Shown here one piece after another: positions 11,424 to 22,700 of a stretch of DNA of 64,000 nucleotides. This DNA is from Cololabis saira (Eukaryota > Chordata > Actinopteri > Beloniformes > Belonidae), in contig NC_084610.1 of the NCBI RefSeq assembly GCF_033807715.1, positions 797,001 to 861,000 of the forward strand, written 5' to 3'. Each line of letters begins with the position of its first letter. Position 1 is the stretch's first letter. Under the pieces are notes generated by a model. That model did not search any database and was not told the origin of the DNA. It worked only from the letters and a program-made list of their open reading frames with translations. Position numbers and translations under genes: made by a program.

Positions 11424-12504
11424 TACTGCTCAAAAAAATTAAAGGAACACTTTGAAAACATCAGATTTCAATGGTGAAAAAAAAAAGTTGGATATTTATA
11501 CTGATATGGACAATTTAACGTCTCAGGAACAAAAGGATGCCACATCTTTTGATGGAAATAAAAGTTTTCAGCCTACAGAGGGCTCAGTATATAGACACCC
11601 CAAAAATCAAAGTGAAAAAATTATGTTGCAGGCTCGTCCATTTTGCCTAAATTCAATTTCTGCAACTCAAAATTCTTTTCAATATCTTGTGTGGCCCCCA
11701 CATGCTTGTATGCATGCTTGACAACGTCGCGGCATGCTCCTCATGAGACGACGGGATGTCTTCCCAGATCTGTCTAAGGACATCAGTGAGCTCCTGTAAA
11801 GTCTGAGGAGCAGCCTGGCGGCGTCTGATGGACCGAAACATTATGTCCCAGAGGTTTCTATCGGGTTTAGATCAGGTGATTGTGAGGGCCGTTCAATTGT
11901 GTCAATTCCTTCATCCTCCAGATACTGTCTGCATACTCTAGCCACATGAGGCCGGGCGTTGTCGTGGATCAGGAGGAACCAGGACCTGCTGCACCAGCGT
12001 AGGGTCTGACCACGGGTGCAAGGATTTCACCCGTTGCACCCGGCCCTGTCCGGCTCTCCTGGAGTAACTGCCTGTCTCCTGGAATCTCCTCCATGCTCTG
12101 GAGATTGTACTGGGAGACGCATCAAATCTTCTTGAATCAGCACGCATGGATGTGCCATCCTGAAGGAGTTGGACAATCTGCGCAACTTCAGGAGGATTAA
12201 GAAATCGCCTCATGCTCCCAGTCGTGATAATGACTCTAGCTAAAGCCAACACTTGTGGAAAAACAGTTAAAAAAGATCAAGAGGGAGGAACTTGAAATGA
12301 CCTCCACCTGCAAAACCAGTCCTGTTTTGGAGGCCGTCTCGTTGTTGATCCTCACCTGTTGTTAATTCCATCAACACCAATGCAGCTGAAACTGATTAAC
12401 AACCCCCTCTGCCACGTACCTGACCAAAACCTGATCAGAAAAGCACAGTTGAATTCATGCCATACCCTGATAAAAAACTGTTCCTTTAATTTTTTTGAGC
12501 AGTG

Positions 12505-12506
<2 letters not shown>
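11424..12506 (-). mobile_element. Deleted Tc1-like transposon
   Basis: Inverted ends CTGCTCAAAAAAATTAAAGG (left) and CCTTTAATTTTTTTGAGCAG (right) lie next to TA. On the minus strand, 12252-11938 encodes an N-terminal helix-turn-helix segment of Tc1-type transposase (FLNPPEVAQIVQLLQDG, then SPSTISRAWRRFQETG). A full element would be about 1.6 kb; this one is ~1.08 kb and lacks an intact catalytic DDE region, so it is dead. Confidence 0.8.
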
Positions 12507-12583
<77 letters not shown>

Positions 12584-12695
12584 CGAGGTATTATTCTCAT
12601 TGAGAATAAAACTTCTTACACAACTAAATAAAACAGAATATAACCATCATACACAAACAAATAACTCCAAACAGTGAACTTAATTGTATGAATAT

Positions 12696-12763
<68 letters not shown>

Positions 12764-12855
12764 CTTTATCTAACCAGGTATAATCCTCATTGAGAATAAA
12801 ACCACTTTTACATAACTAAATAAAACAGAATATAACACACAAACAACAAACAACA

Positions 12856-12948
<93 letters not shown>

Positions 12949-12960
12949 GTGTGTATATTA
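12505..12960. repeat. TA microsatellite cluster with duplicated flank
   Basis: Three long TA runs (about 12509-12582, 12709-12761, 12860-12950) alternate with two diverged copies of a ~75-bp sequence (CTCATTGAGAATAAAAC..., at about 12595 and 12788). The first run abuts the right end of the Tc1-like element. Open frames of alternating Ile/Tyr are artefacts. Confidence 0.85.
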
Positions 12961-13299
12961 TTTTTTTTAATATACAACTTTCTTGTAGTGGTTTGCAGGT
13001 CTTAAATGTAGTTATAATAGGAAATGAGCAGAAGTTGACAAGGAAAAACCTGAAATGGCTTGGTTTTATATCAAGCACCAACAATTCATAGAACACTTGC
13101 AGTTCCTCTACTGACCACCAGGGGCTGGCTCCAAAAGTGGCTCAATCGCCCCTTTAAAAAATGTATCTTTACTTTTTTATTTTTTTTCCTTACTTAATTT
13201 AATATTCGCTTAGAAAAAATACACAGTACTAAAAGCTGTTGTCATTTCTGATTCTTTTATTTTATATTTAAACTTTTTTTTTTCTAACGGAAACCCCCC

Positions 13300-13431
13300 G
13301 CCTCGCTGCGCGCATGCGCGGGGGGCGGGGCCTGCGCGGTGTGACGTCAGGTCTTTTTGTTTGGGATCACGCCGTCGACGCTCGCTTCAGTTCCTCTGGT
13401 CAACTACCGTTTTTTATCTGCATTAATTTCG
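13300..13431 (+). promoter_or_regulatory. bzw1: bzw1 core promoter and non-coding exon 1
   Basis: A GC-rich island in AT-rich surroundings carries a palindromic NRF1-type site GCGCATGCGC (13310-13319), a GC box GGGGGCGGGGCC (from 13321) and a perfect cAMP-response element TGACGTCA (13342-13349). No TATA box is evident. A consensus donor GTGAGT follows at 13432, so a short non-coding first exon ends at 13431 and splices to 19715. The exact transcription start cannot be read; about 13350-13375 is likely. The layout fits a housekeeping CpG-island promoter. Confidence 0.7.
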
Positions 13432-14087
13432 GTGAGTACCTCTGCTTCCACCTCGCTCGTGTCGCCTATCACATTTGCTCCTTCTTATACACACTAATAT
13501 GTGCTTATTGTAAGTAATTTGGGTGTTTTTGAGTGCTGGAGGGCGAATCTCTCGGGTTGGGCTCATGGCGCATGGCGAGGCCGGAGCTAGCTCCGGCTAA
13601 TCCACATTTAGCCGCTTGCAGGCGGACAAGATCCCGGATTAAAGCCCCGCCGGTGGCGCTTTGCGAGGGGAACGAGTCCCAAACGTTTGCTTGTGGGGGC
13701 TCACACCTGTTCTGGTTAATAGTGGTGGATCCAGCCACGTGAAGCGCCGCTGCGCTTTGTTCTGCTGGTGCAGCTCACCTGAGTTTACCTGAGGTCAGGC
13801 CGAGCAGAAACCTCACATTCACTTTATTAATCCCTCTGGGATGTTCCCCCGGGGAATGGCATCTCCATCTCACTCACAGCACTGCTTTAAACAAATCAAA
13901 CACCCCAGAAACCAAAACACCTTTTAATAAAGATTAAAAATAGAGAGGAAAAATAGAAATAAAAGGTAAAAATAAAAAGTGCAGTGCCATAAAAAGCTCT
14001 CATCTACTTTTTAATTAAACCTTAAACTAGGTATTATTACTTCCTGGGTCACACCAGCCTCGAGTTAAAGGGCGGATTGTAAATACA

Positions 14088-14722
14088 GCTGCAACAAACG
14101 ACTAATCTGATAGTCGATACATTTATCGATTTTTTTTTTCAAACGATTAGGGTCTTTTTTATGCTTTTTTGTTGACATTGTCGATAAATCCTTGCAACCC
14201 TATTTGTAAAATAGCCGCAAGACCATTTGAAATGTAATCACTTGTTTTTTAACAAACTTGTTTTTAGGGCTGCAACAAACGACTAATCTCATTGTCGATA
14301 AATGTATCGATTTTTGAAACGATTAGGCAACTAATCTGGTCTTTTATATGCTTTCTTTTGTTTGACATTGTTGATTAAACCTTGCACCGCTATTTGTAAA
14401 CCAGCTGCAAGACAATTTTAAATGTAATCACCTGTTTTTTACAGCTGAAACAAATGACCAATCTGATAGTTGATAATTGAAAGTTCAATCGATTTTTGAA
14501 ACAATTAGGCGACTAATCGGTCTTTTTCTAATGCTAATTTGTTGACAATCGTTGCACCCCTAATTGTAAAGCAACTGCAGGATCATTTTAAATGTAATTA
14601 CTTGTTTTTTAACAAATTCGTTTTTTTACGGCTGCAATAAACGACTATTTTGATAGTCGATAAATGTATCGATTTTTTTTTTTTATACATTTTTTTTATT
14701 TTATTTCTATTTTTTGAAACGA
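14088..14722 (+). repeat. ~180-bp tandem repeat, four units
   Basis: Units starting near 14088, 14270, 14441 and 14628 each open with GCTGCAACAAACGACTAATC-like sequence, then GATAGTCGATAAATGTATCG. Further units occur at about 15125-15240 and 16463-16750. The motif resembles ends of hAT-type elements. The array is split by the MITE at 14723-15124. Confidence 0.65.
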
Positions 14723-15124
14723 TTAAGCCTGAATTATGGTTCTGCGTCAAATCGACGCCATCACCGCGACGCCGTCGTGAACCTTTGGACTTCGCGATCT
14801 TTTCCTGAATGGTTTATCCGACTTTTCCGGTCACAGTGAATCAAAGAGATAAGGAAAACTATTGTGCAAAAAACCTAAACAGAAAAAAAATCACACAAAT
14901 ACACGAAGAAAAGAGCGCTGAAAGATCACGACTGCTTCAAACCGGAAAATGTGTTGCTTCCAAGCGAACCAATCACAGCTCTCGTCTGCGTTTGGTCTGC
15001 GTCGCCTCGGCGCGTAGTTACAAATTTTTGGGAGATGCACGACGGCGTCGGTGACAGCGTGCGGTACGCGTCGACACGTACCCTACGGTGTAGGCACGGC
15101 GTCGAGAACCATAACTCAGCCTTA
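14723..15124. mobile_element. Harbinger-like MITE, copy 2
   Basis: The left end GCCTGAATTATGGTTCTGCG and right end GAACCATAACTCAGCC have TTA on the outside of each. It is inserted into the ~180-bp tandem array, which resumes directly afterwards with GGCAACTAATCAGG. The ~400-bp interior matches copy 3 at 22287-22777. Confidence 0.7.
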
Positions 15125-15409
15125 AGGCAACTAATCAGGTCTTTTTTTATGCTTTTTTTGTTTGACATTGTCGATTAATCTTGTGGAAACCACCTGCAAG
15201 ACCATTTTAAATGTAATCACTTGGGGTTTTTTTTTAATTGACTGGAATAATGCATTATTAATCACAAAAAAGGCAAATTTAATAAAGTTTAGTAAACTGC
15301 TTTAGGCGACTAATCTGGTTACGAATCTCATAATTATTAAATGGCTCTTATTTAGCTCTTTAATTTTACATGGGATTGTTTAAATGATGTGGTAATTTAA
15401 TTAACTATT

Positions 15410-15526
15410 TGTACTCTTCCCGTCCCCTATCCTCACACCCAGGACACAGTCTGGTTGAACTCCTCCCTTCTGGACGGAGCTACAGAGCTCTGTACACCAA
15501 AACCTCCAGACTCAGACAGTTTCTTC
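15410..15526 (+). mobile_element. LINE C-terminal fragment
   Basis: In frame, 15421-15520 reads as HPGHSLVELLPSGRSYRAL, a segment typical of the C-terminal end of fish L2/Rex-type LINE proteins. The fragment stops at the TAGGGCTGGG end of the next element. Confidence 0.55.
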
Positions 15527-16462
15527 TAGGGCTGGGTATCGATTCAAATGTCAAGAATCGATTATCACCATCTGATCCGATATTGATGTGGGTTAGTGTT
15601 ATTAAAAATGTTTTTTGAGCTGTTGCTGTAAAACAACTAGTGAAATAATAATTCCACAATAATTATTGTGAAATAACTAATAAATAAATAACTCATATAG
15701 GCCTTTCAATATCCATTTAACGTGCAAAAAAGGAACGAAATTACAACAGCTCATGCAGTAAACGAATCATTTTAGCTTGTCTAATATATTCTATCACCAG
15801 ACACACAATTTGCCATGAAGCACCCGACATTTTTGAGGAATGTCATGACCAGGGCTCGGTATCGACTAAAATGTCAAGAATCAATTAGATTACGATTCTT
15901 AAGATTCAGGATCGATTATCAACATTTGATTCGATTCTGATATCGATTTGGGTTGGTTTTATTAAAAATGTTTTTTGATCTGTTGCCTGAATTATGACTG
16001 TAGTTATGCAACATATTAATACCAGTATTATATTGAGATTAAACAGCAACTATTGGCAGCTAATGATGCTGTAAGGACCAATCAGCTCCCAGAATGCTGA
16101 TAGAACTGCTTTCAGAAACATCATGTGGGTCAGAAATATCAAACAGATCCAGGGCAGCAAACAGACGCATGAAATCCATTTTATTTTTTCCCGCATTCCG
16201 TTTTTATTTTTTCCATTTTGGGTCTTTTTCAGTTTTAAATTTTTGAGAATTTGGTTTTAGCATTTTATGCAAATGTAAGCCCAAGACAGTATATAAAGTA
16301 ATGAAATATAGACAATTTATGCAATTATAACTGAAAACTTTAATGTTTTCATACCTTTAAACATATTTAAAGGCAAAAACATAGCACCAGTTATTCTCGT
16401 GTCCAACAAAACATTCCTTTTTTGGGCATAAACAAAAAAAATACCAGAAGTTGTAATGGTGA
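15527..16462 (+). mobile_element. hAT-like MITE family 1, two partial copies
   Basis: A first copy starts TAGGGCTGGGTATCGATTCA at 15527, and a second, GGGCTCGGTATCGACTAAAA, near 15853. Neither has the ACAGGCCTA right end; sequence passes into the ~180-bp repeat family near 16463. Intact relatives are at 23323, 25313, 26664 and 61099. Confidence 0.65.
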
Positions 16463-16750
16463 GAAGGGCAACTTATCAGGTCTTTTTTTATGCTTTTTTT
16501 TGTTGACATTGTCAATTAATCCTTGCAACCCTATTTGTAAAGCAGCTGCAAGAACATTTTAAATGTAATCACTTGTTATTTACAGCTGCAACAAATGACT
16601 AATCTGATAGTCTATACATTTAGCGATTTTTGAAACGATTAGACTACCAATCGGAATCAGGTTTTTTTTTTTATGCTCTCTTTTTTGTTGCAGTTTTTTA
16701 AAATTGACTGGATTAATGCTTCATTAATCACAAAAAGGGCTAATTTAATT

Positions 16751-18087
16751 GTTGCAGCGTAAACTGCTTTAGGTGACTATCAGAGAGAGCATCATGATGG
16801 AGATCAGTTATCAGTGGATGCTGTACTGTGTTGTTCCCGTAACCTAGCAACAGTTGACCTAATGATGTCACATTTAGCTTCTGCACAACACTGTTGACGC
16901 AAGTCACAGCTAGCTGCTCAACATCAGGGTCTGTGAGGTGTTTCTTCATGGGGGCATGTCAAGATCAGCAAGAACCCAAGCCTGCCTCGCTTACTTCTGC
17001 TGCATCATTAGCCAGTTGTCTGTTTACAAAATCTGTAAAACCTGCTGGAGTCCCAGACATGCTCCTGCTTGGTGGAAAACGCAACACTGCGTTCCTGGTT
17101 TTCACACCGTATCACACCTCTGGCATTAGTTGAGCATGAGTGTGCAAAAGTGTTGCAAATTACTCTGGCCTGAATTACAAATAAAATAATTTAATTACAA
17201 TCATCCAAACCAGCTCAAATGGCAAAAAAAATCAGCACAGAAAGAGCCATTTTAGCAGCTCATCACTTGGGCAGTACCAGTTTAAAACTTGTAATTTAAT
17301 GGCTTATTAATCAGAGCATGATTGCCTTTTATGGATATGTTTATTATTATTGTTTAGGTGTGGAGAAACTTGACAGATTATTTGACAGATGCATCTTCAA
17401 ATAAACAATAGTGGGTGGTCTCCATTCTGCAAAAACATGTTTGTTTCCCCTTCTGTCTTCAATTTGCCTTTCCTCTAGATAAGTCATAAGGCATTGTTTC
17501 AAAGCCACAGCTTAAAAACAGAAGAGCAGTAGAAAATGTTTGTATTTGAGTTGATATCATCCAGATGTCATGATGGTGCAGGTAATGAAATCAAGAATTA
17601 CTGGATTTGTGGGTCATGTTTCTAAAACAGTATAAAATTGTATTGAACATACAAAATCATCTTTGTATGTTCTCGTGGGCCAGATAAAATGAGTTGACAG
17701 GCCTTGTTTGGCCTGTGGGTCTAAAGTTTTGATGTGCGTGGTATATCGTGTATTTAAAAGTGCAGGGCAGGTGGTGGAAGGTGGCAATCTGACCCGCGGC
17801 AGATGCCACAGATAACCTCAGTTTTGTTTGAGCACAGGTTGGTTTAGAAAGATGTTTAAAAACCAGGCATTATGCTGCTTTATTACAAAGGTTCATGGGT
17901 CAATGTATTTTTTTATTTTTTTTTTGAAACGCACATTGGAAAGGGTCGGTGGAAATAATGGGTTGAGAACAAAATGGTTGTACACTATCTTGGTGACTGG
18001 ACTGAGCTTCGATCCAATCACCTGTTTCTGTGATGCACAACCAACATTTCACGGAAGCCTTTCAGTGAGGAATGCCGGGGGAGTCTC
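16751..18087. other. bzw1 intron 1 interior, no gene seen
   Basis: No exon, RNA gene or clear element end is recognised. Short open frames lack family resemblance. Confidence 0.4.
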
Positions 18088-18673
18088 AGGGCCGTTCCAC
18101 ACCAACCTGATGGTCAACCCTCGGCAGAAAAGCAGTCGGGCTGAAAGTCGACTCCGTCTGCCCGAGTCGGTCAAAAAAAATATTCCCGAACACACACCAA
18201 CCCGACGCCGACTGGAGCGTACGTTCTGTGCATGCGTGAGGCGTAATACGTCCCCAAAAACAGGCGGCGCAGATCTGTGATGTCCCCCAGAAAGAAAAAG
18301 GAAGAAAAACAAGCGTAAATGACGGATCCCTCTGGTCTAGAGTCCTGAACAGAGCCTGCTGTCATCGGTCACAGTGGTTACTTCTCACAGAAGTCAAGAA
18401 GGGTTGAAAATACAATGCTAATGAAAATATGATGGCGTTCACAACACAATCCAAACTGGTGCCATGATAGTGTAGCGTCCGGGCTATTGCCGTTTATCTA
18501 GAATGTTTACCATCGCAGCTACCGGATAATTCTGATTAGTTGGTCAAGGGCTGGCACTCTACGTGTCAAATCAGCCAAAAAGAACACAGACGGACAACTG
18601 CCCGGGACACACCAACTCGACATCGCCCGACAGCATCCGACGGCCGCTTGTCGTGTTGGTGTGTCCTGGCCTT
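18088..18673. repeat. Probable inverted-repeat element
   Basis: The left part GGGCCGTTCCACACCAACCT and the right part TGTTGGTGTGTCCTGGCC form an imperfect inverted repeat around ACACCAAC. GCCCGAGTCGGTC and CGCCCGACAGCATCCGAC recur within. No target duplication was identified. A non-autonomous DNA element is likely but unproven. Confidence 0.4.
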
Positions 18674-19724
18674 TTAATAGTTGACTAGTCGTTTAACATA
18701 ATAATCGTTAGGTGTAGCCACGGGCTCTTCTGATGCTACAAATCTTGGTCACATGCTTGAACTTAGGTGTTGGAAAGGAGTCCAATTTGAAATAGTCTGG
18801 TGCATTTTCTTCTAAAAAGATAAAACTTCGGTCACAACTGATGGCAATTTTTGCCCTAAAAAAGCACCCCAAAAATGAATCCTTTTGTAGACTCCGTTTC
18901 AGTTCATAAACACAGCTGTGGCAGTCTAATGTGGATGGACAAAACCATGAGGGGACAATGGCGCAGTTTGACATAGTTTCTTCATGGTTGGGTTTTCTGG
19001 GTCATAATGTGCCCTTCACTGATTTGCCAAGTTTGTATCTCATGACCATTAGCAAAAGGGCTGCCTTAATGACCGTGTAAAAGACGAAGTGTGGCTTTCA
19101 TGCACCTGAAGTCTGTTTTTAATAAAACTGCAAGACAAAAAAAAATCTAAAAGGCAACCTGCAGCAAAGGTTTGTTTCTGTGGGAGTTTTCAGCCTGGTG
19201 TTGCTTGTGTGTCCACGCACAGGAAGCATGCTGGGTCATGTGACGCATTTATCATGTAGAATGGACTCTGACATCTTGCAGATAGTTCTGTTATGGACTC
19301 GTGTAAATGTAGTACCAGTCACTACTTCCGTTCACTGATAATTCAGGTGTGTACATTTTCAACTTCACTGAATGATCATGAATGAATGTACGACTGTCCA
19401 ACGCCGGTACAAGCAGGCTTTATGCTCCTCTGTGACTGTCACCTTTGTAGTTTGGTGGGGTCTGGATTAGATTTTTCTGTACTTCAGAGAGGAGGTTTAC
19501 ACTCCCCCAAACATGCAAGCTGACATGACCGTGTAGATTTTAACACCGGCTTCACGAGAAAACCCAGCTGTTAAGTACAGTTGTGAACTCATCCAGTCAT
19601 CTGCACCTCTATCATAAGCTGTACTCAGATTCTCGTGTAACACGATGTCAAAAGGAACTTTGTGTTCAGTTTTGTGTTGAGGTGTAAACATTAACAACTT
19701 GTTTTACTTTTCAGGGTGTCTTTT

Positions 19725-22700
19725 ATGAATAATCAAAAGCAGCAGAAGCCTACGCTTACCGGCCAGCGTTTCAAAACGAGGAAAAGAGGTGCGTCCAGCG
19801 CCGCTGCTTTGCATGTGTTCTGCATTGAGTTTGTTTTTGCCCAGAGTCCTTTCATTTTTCTTTTTCTTCTGAAGCCAACACATGTGTCTGCTTTCCACAG
19901 ATGAAAAGGAGAGGTTTGACCCTACTCAGTTTCAGGAAAGTATTGTACAAGGCTTGAATCAAACTGGCACTGATTTGGAAGCGGTTGCGAAGTTTCTTGA
20001 TGCCTCTGGCGCCAAGCTTGACTACCGCCGGTATGCAGAGACACTCTTTGACATCCTGGTGGCTGGCGGGATGCTGGGTGAGTTACGGTGGACGAGTGGA
20101 TGAGTTAAGGCATGTTCTGAAACCATTGGAGTTTTTTCTTAAATGGTTATTTTCCTGTCTTCCAGCCCCAGGAGGGACTCTGTCTGATGACATGACCCGC
20201 ACTGAGTACTGCCTTTTCACGGCACAAGAGGACCTGGAGACAATGCAAGCATATGCTCAGGTAAACGCCGCTCTCCGCTGGTTATTTGTTGAGGCAGGTG
20301 GTGGAACAGCCCTGTAACATGATATTTAATGTATTTGTCTCAAACAGGTTTTTAACAAACTGATCAGACGTTACAAGTACCTGGAGAAGGGTTTCGAAGA
20401 GGAGATCAAGAAGGTGAGTGTTCCTGTACCATCGTTCATTTGCGCGGCAGGGCTGGAGCCGCGGCTGGGGGAGCAGTCGCCCTCCCCTCCCCGCCGCTGG
20501 CGTTCGTCCATCGTCGGGCAGGGTTTTTCGCGGGACCGCGCAGAAGGCGCACCGGGGGGGGTCGGTTACGGCGGCGGCGACTCTGGATGCGCGCTGGACC
20601 CTTCCCGTGGATCTCCCCAGCTGCGGCGCCCGCCGGGGATCCGTTAACGCGGGCCCCCTGGCGGGTCGCCTCGGCTGGCCCTAGCAGCTGACTTAGAACT
20701 GGTGCGGACCAGGGGAATCCCACTGTTTAATTAAAACAAAGTATCGCGAAGGCCCACGGGGGGTGTTGATGTGATTACGAAAAACCTTCCTCTCAACAAC
20801 AACATCATCATCTCTTTGTCTACACCAGGGGTGTCCAAAGTCGGTCCTCGAGGGCCGGTGTCTGCATGTTTTAGATGTTTTTTTTTTAATCAAACCGTGA
20901 TACAAAGAGCTTAGTCATCAACAGAACTATCCAGACTTTGATGAGAAAGTGGTGATGACCGTTAATTAGAATCAGGTGTGTTGATGCAGGGAAACAACTA
21001 AAACATGCAGGACACCGGCCCTCGGGAACCGACTTTGGACACCCCTGGTCTGCACTAACACCATCATTGATGGTCCATGGAACAGTCCAGGATGTTTTCA
21101 TCACCTTGGCCAACGCCTTGCCAAGTGCAGTGACATCAGAGCAGCTGGTCAACTGGATGAAGAAGTGCAGCAGTTGACTCAGATCTAGAACAGGCCCAAG
21201 GCTTTAATGAGAGGCCTGGATGAATTGATGTGGACTGGTGCAGTGGGATCTGTGCCATGAAGACACCAGCAGGAGAGATGAGATTCCCCATCTTATCCAA
21301 ATTGGTGAAGGCTCTTCTCTTATTGTTCACTGGCCCTCTTGTCGAAGGATCATTTAATATTATGGATGACATAATTGAAAATGATAGTCAGGCTGAACGT
21401 TGAGACGTTTGAAGGCTTAGCCATTATCACGTCACACGTGAAAGCGACAGGGAAAACAGCCTCGGATATTGACATCAGCGCTGCAATGAGGAGCAAGTGC
21501 CTCTCTTCTTATGAGATGTCTAAATCACATTTGAAGCAGAAGAAGGAGCAAATTGATAAACAAAAGGAGAGGAAACTGAGAGAAGCTGTAAAAGTCCTCT
21601 CAGCCATTAGGGTTAGAAAGGTAACAAAAGCTTCCACATGTTCTGCTCCTAAAGCCTCCTCCTACTGGAGTCAGAGCCACTACCAAAGAAAACCCTGAAA
21701 CATCAGGGCATCAGGTGGAGCCATGCTTCAGGCAGATGGTTTCACTGCCAAAAAGCAGAAGAAATAATTCAAGCACATAGACATTTGCACAATTTATAGT
21801 TCTTTAATGCTAGCACAATTGCACTGAAAAGATTTGTAGACGGTTAATTATTTGTATGACTACATTACAAACTGAGTCAAGCCCTGCAAAAGGTATCCCT
21901 TTTATTGAATAGATCAAAACATATACATTAAAAGCAAACTGACAATAATAAAACTGCTCAAAATCACCTTCCTCCTATAAAATGCTATTGGTCTGGAGTA
22001 TTTAAATAGTGTTGGTTAAAGTCTTCTTACACCTTAAATGCTGTATTAGAAAACAGAAGGGCTAATACAGCACTAACTTTTTTACTTGAAACCTTCGGGA
22101 AGCGACCGCACGGCAGAAAAGGGGCCTTAAGGGTTCTTAAAGTGGTTCAGCACAGAGATGGAGGGGGAATATGAACTGGCCTGAAAAGAAGAAATTTTCA
22201 GTCAAAAATATTTTTTTGCTTTAATCCCTGCAGACGTGTCTGAGATGGAAGTTTAGTTTCAGCTAATTGGTTTGATGACAGAAGTAAAGCCCGAATTATG
22301 GTTCCGCGCCCGAATTATGGTTCCGCGTCAAACCAACGCAGAGCACACGCCGTCACCGTGACGCCGTCGTGAACCTTCGGACTTCTCCGTCACTCCATTT
22401 CTCCGCGGTGCAGTTCCCCTCGTGACCGCTAGGTTGCGATCTTTTCCTGAATGGTTTATCCGACTTTTCCGGTCACAGTGAATCAAAGAGATAAGGACAA
22501 CTATTGTGCAAAAAAACCAAAACAAGAAAAAAAATCCCACATACACGAAGAAAAGAGCGCTGAAAGTTCACGATTGCTTCAAACCGGAAACCGGAAATGC
22601 GTTGCTACCAAGCGGACCAATCACAGCCCTCTCGTCTGCATTTGGTCTGCGTCGCCTCGACACGTAGTTACAATTTTTTGGGAGGTGCAGGTCAGTGACG

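Noticed and set aside
12352..13096. Ile-Tyr repeat open frames
   Set aside because: They come from TA microsatellites and have no independent support.
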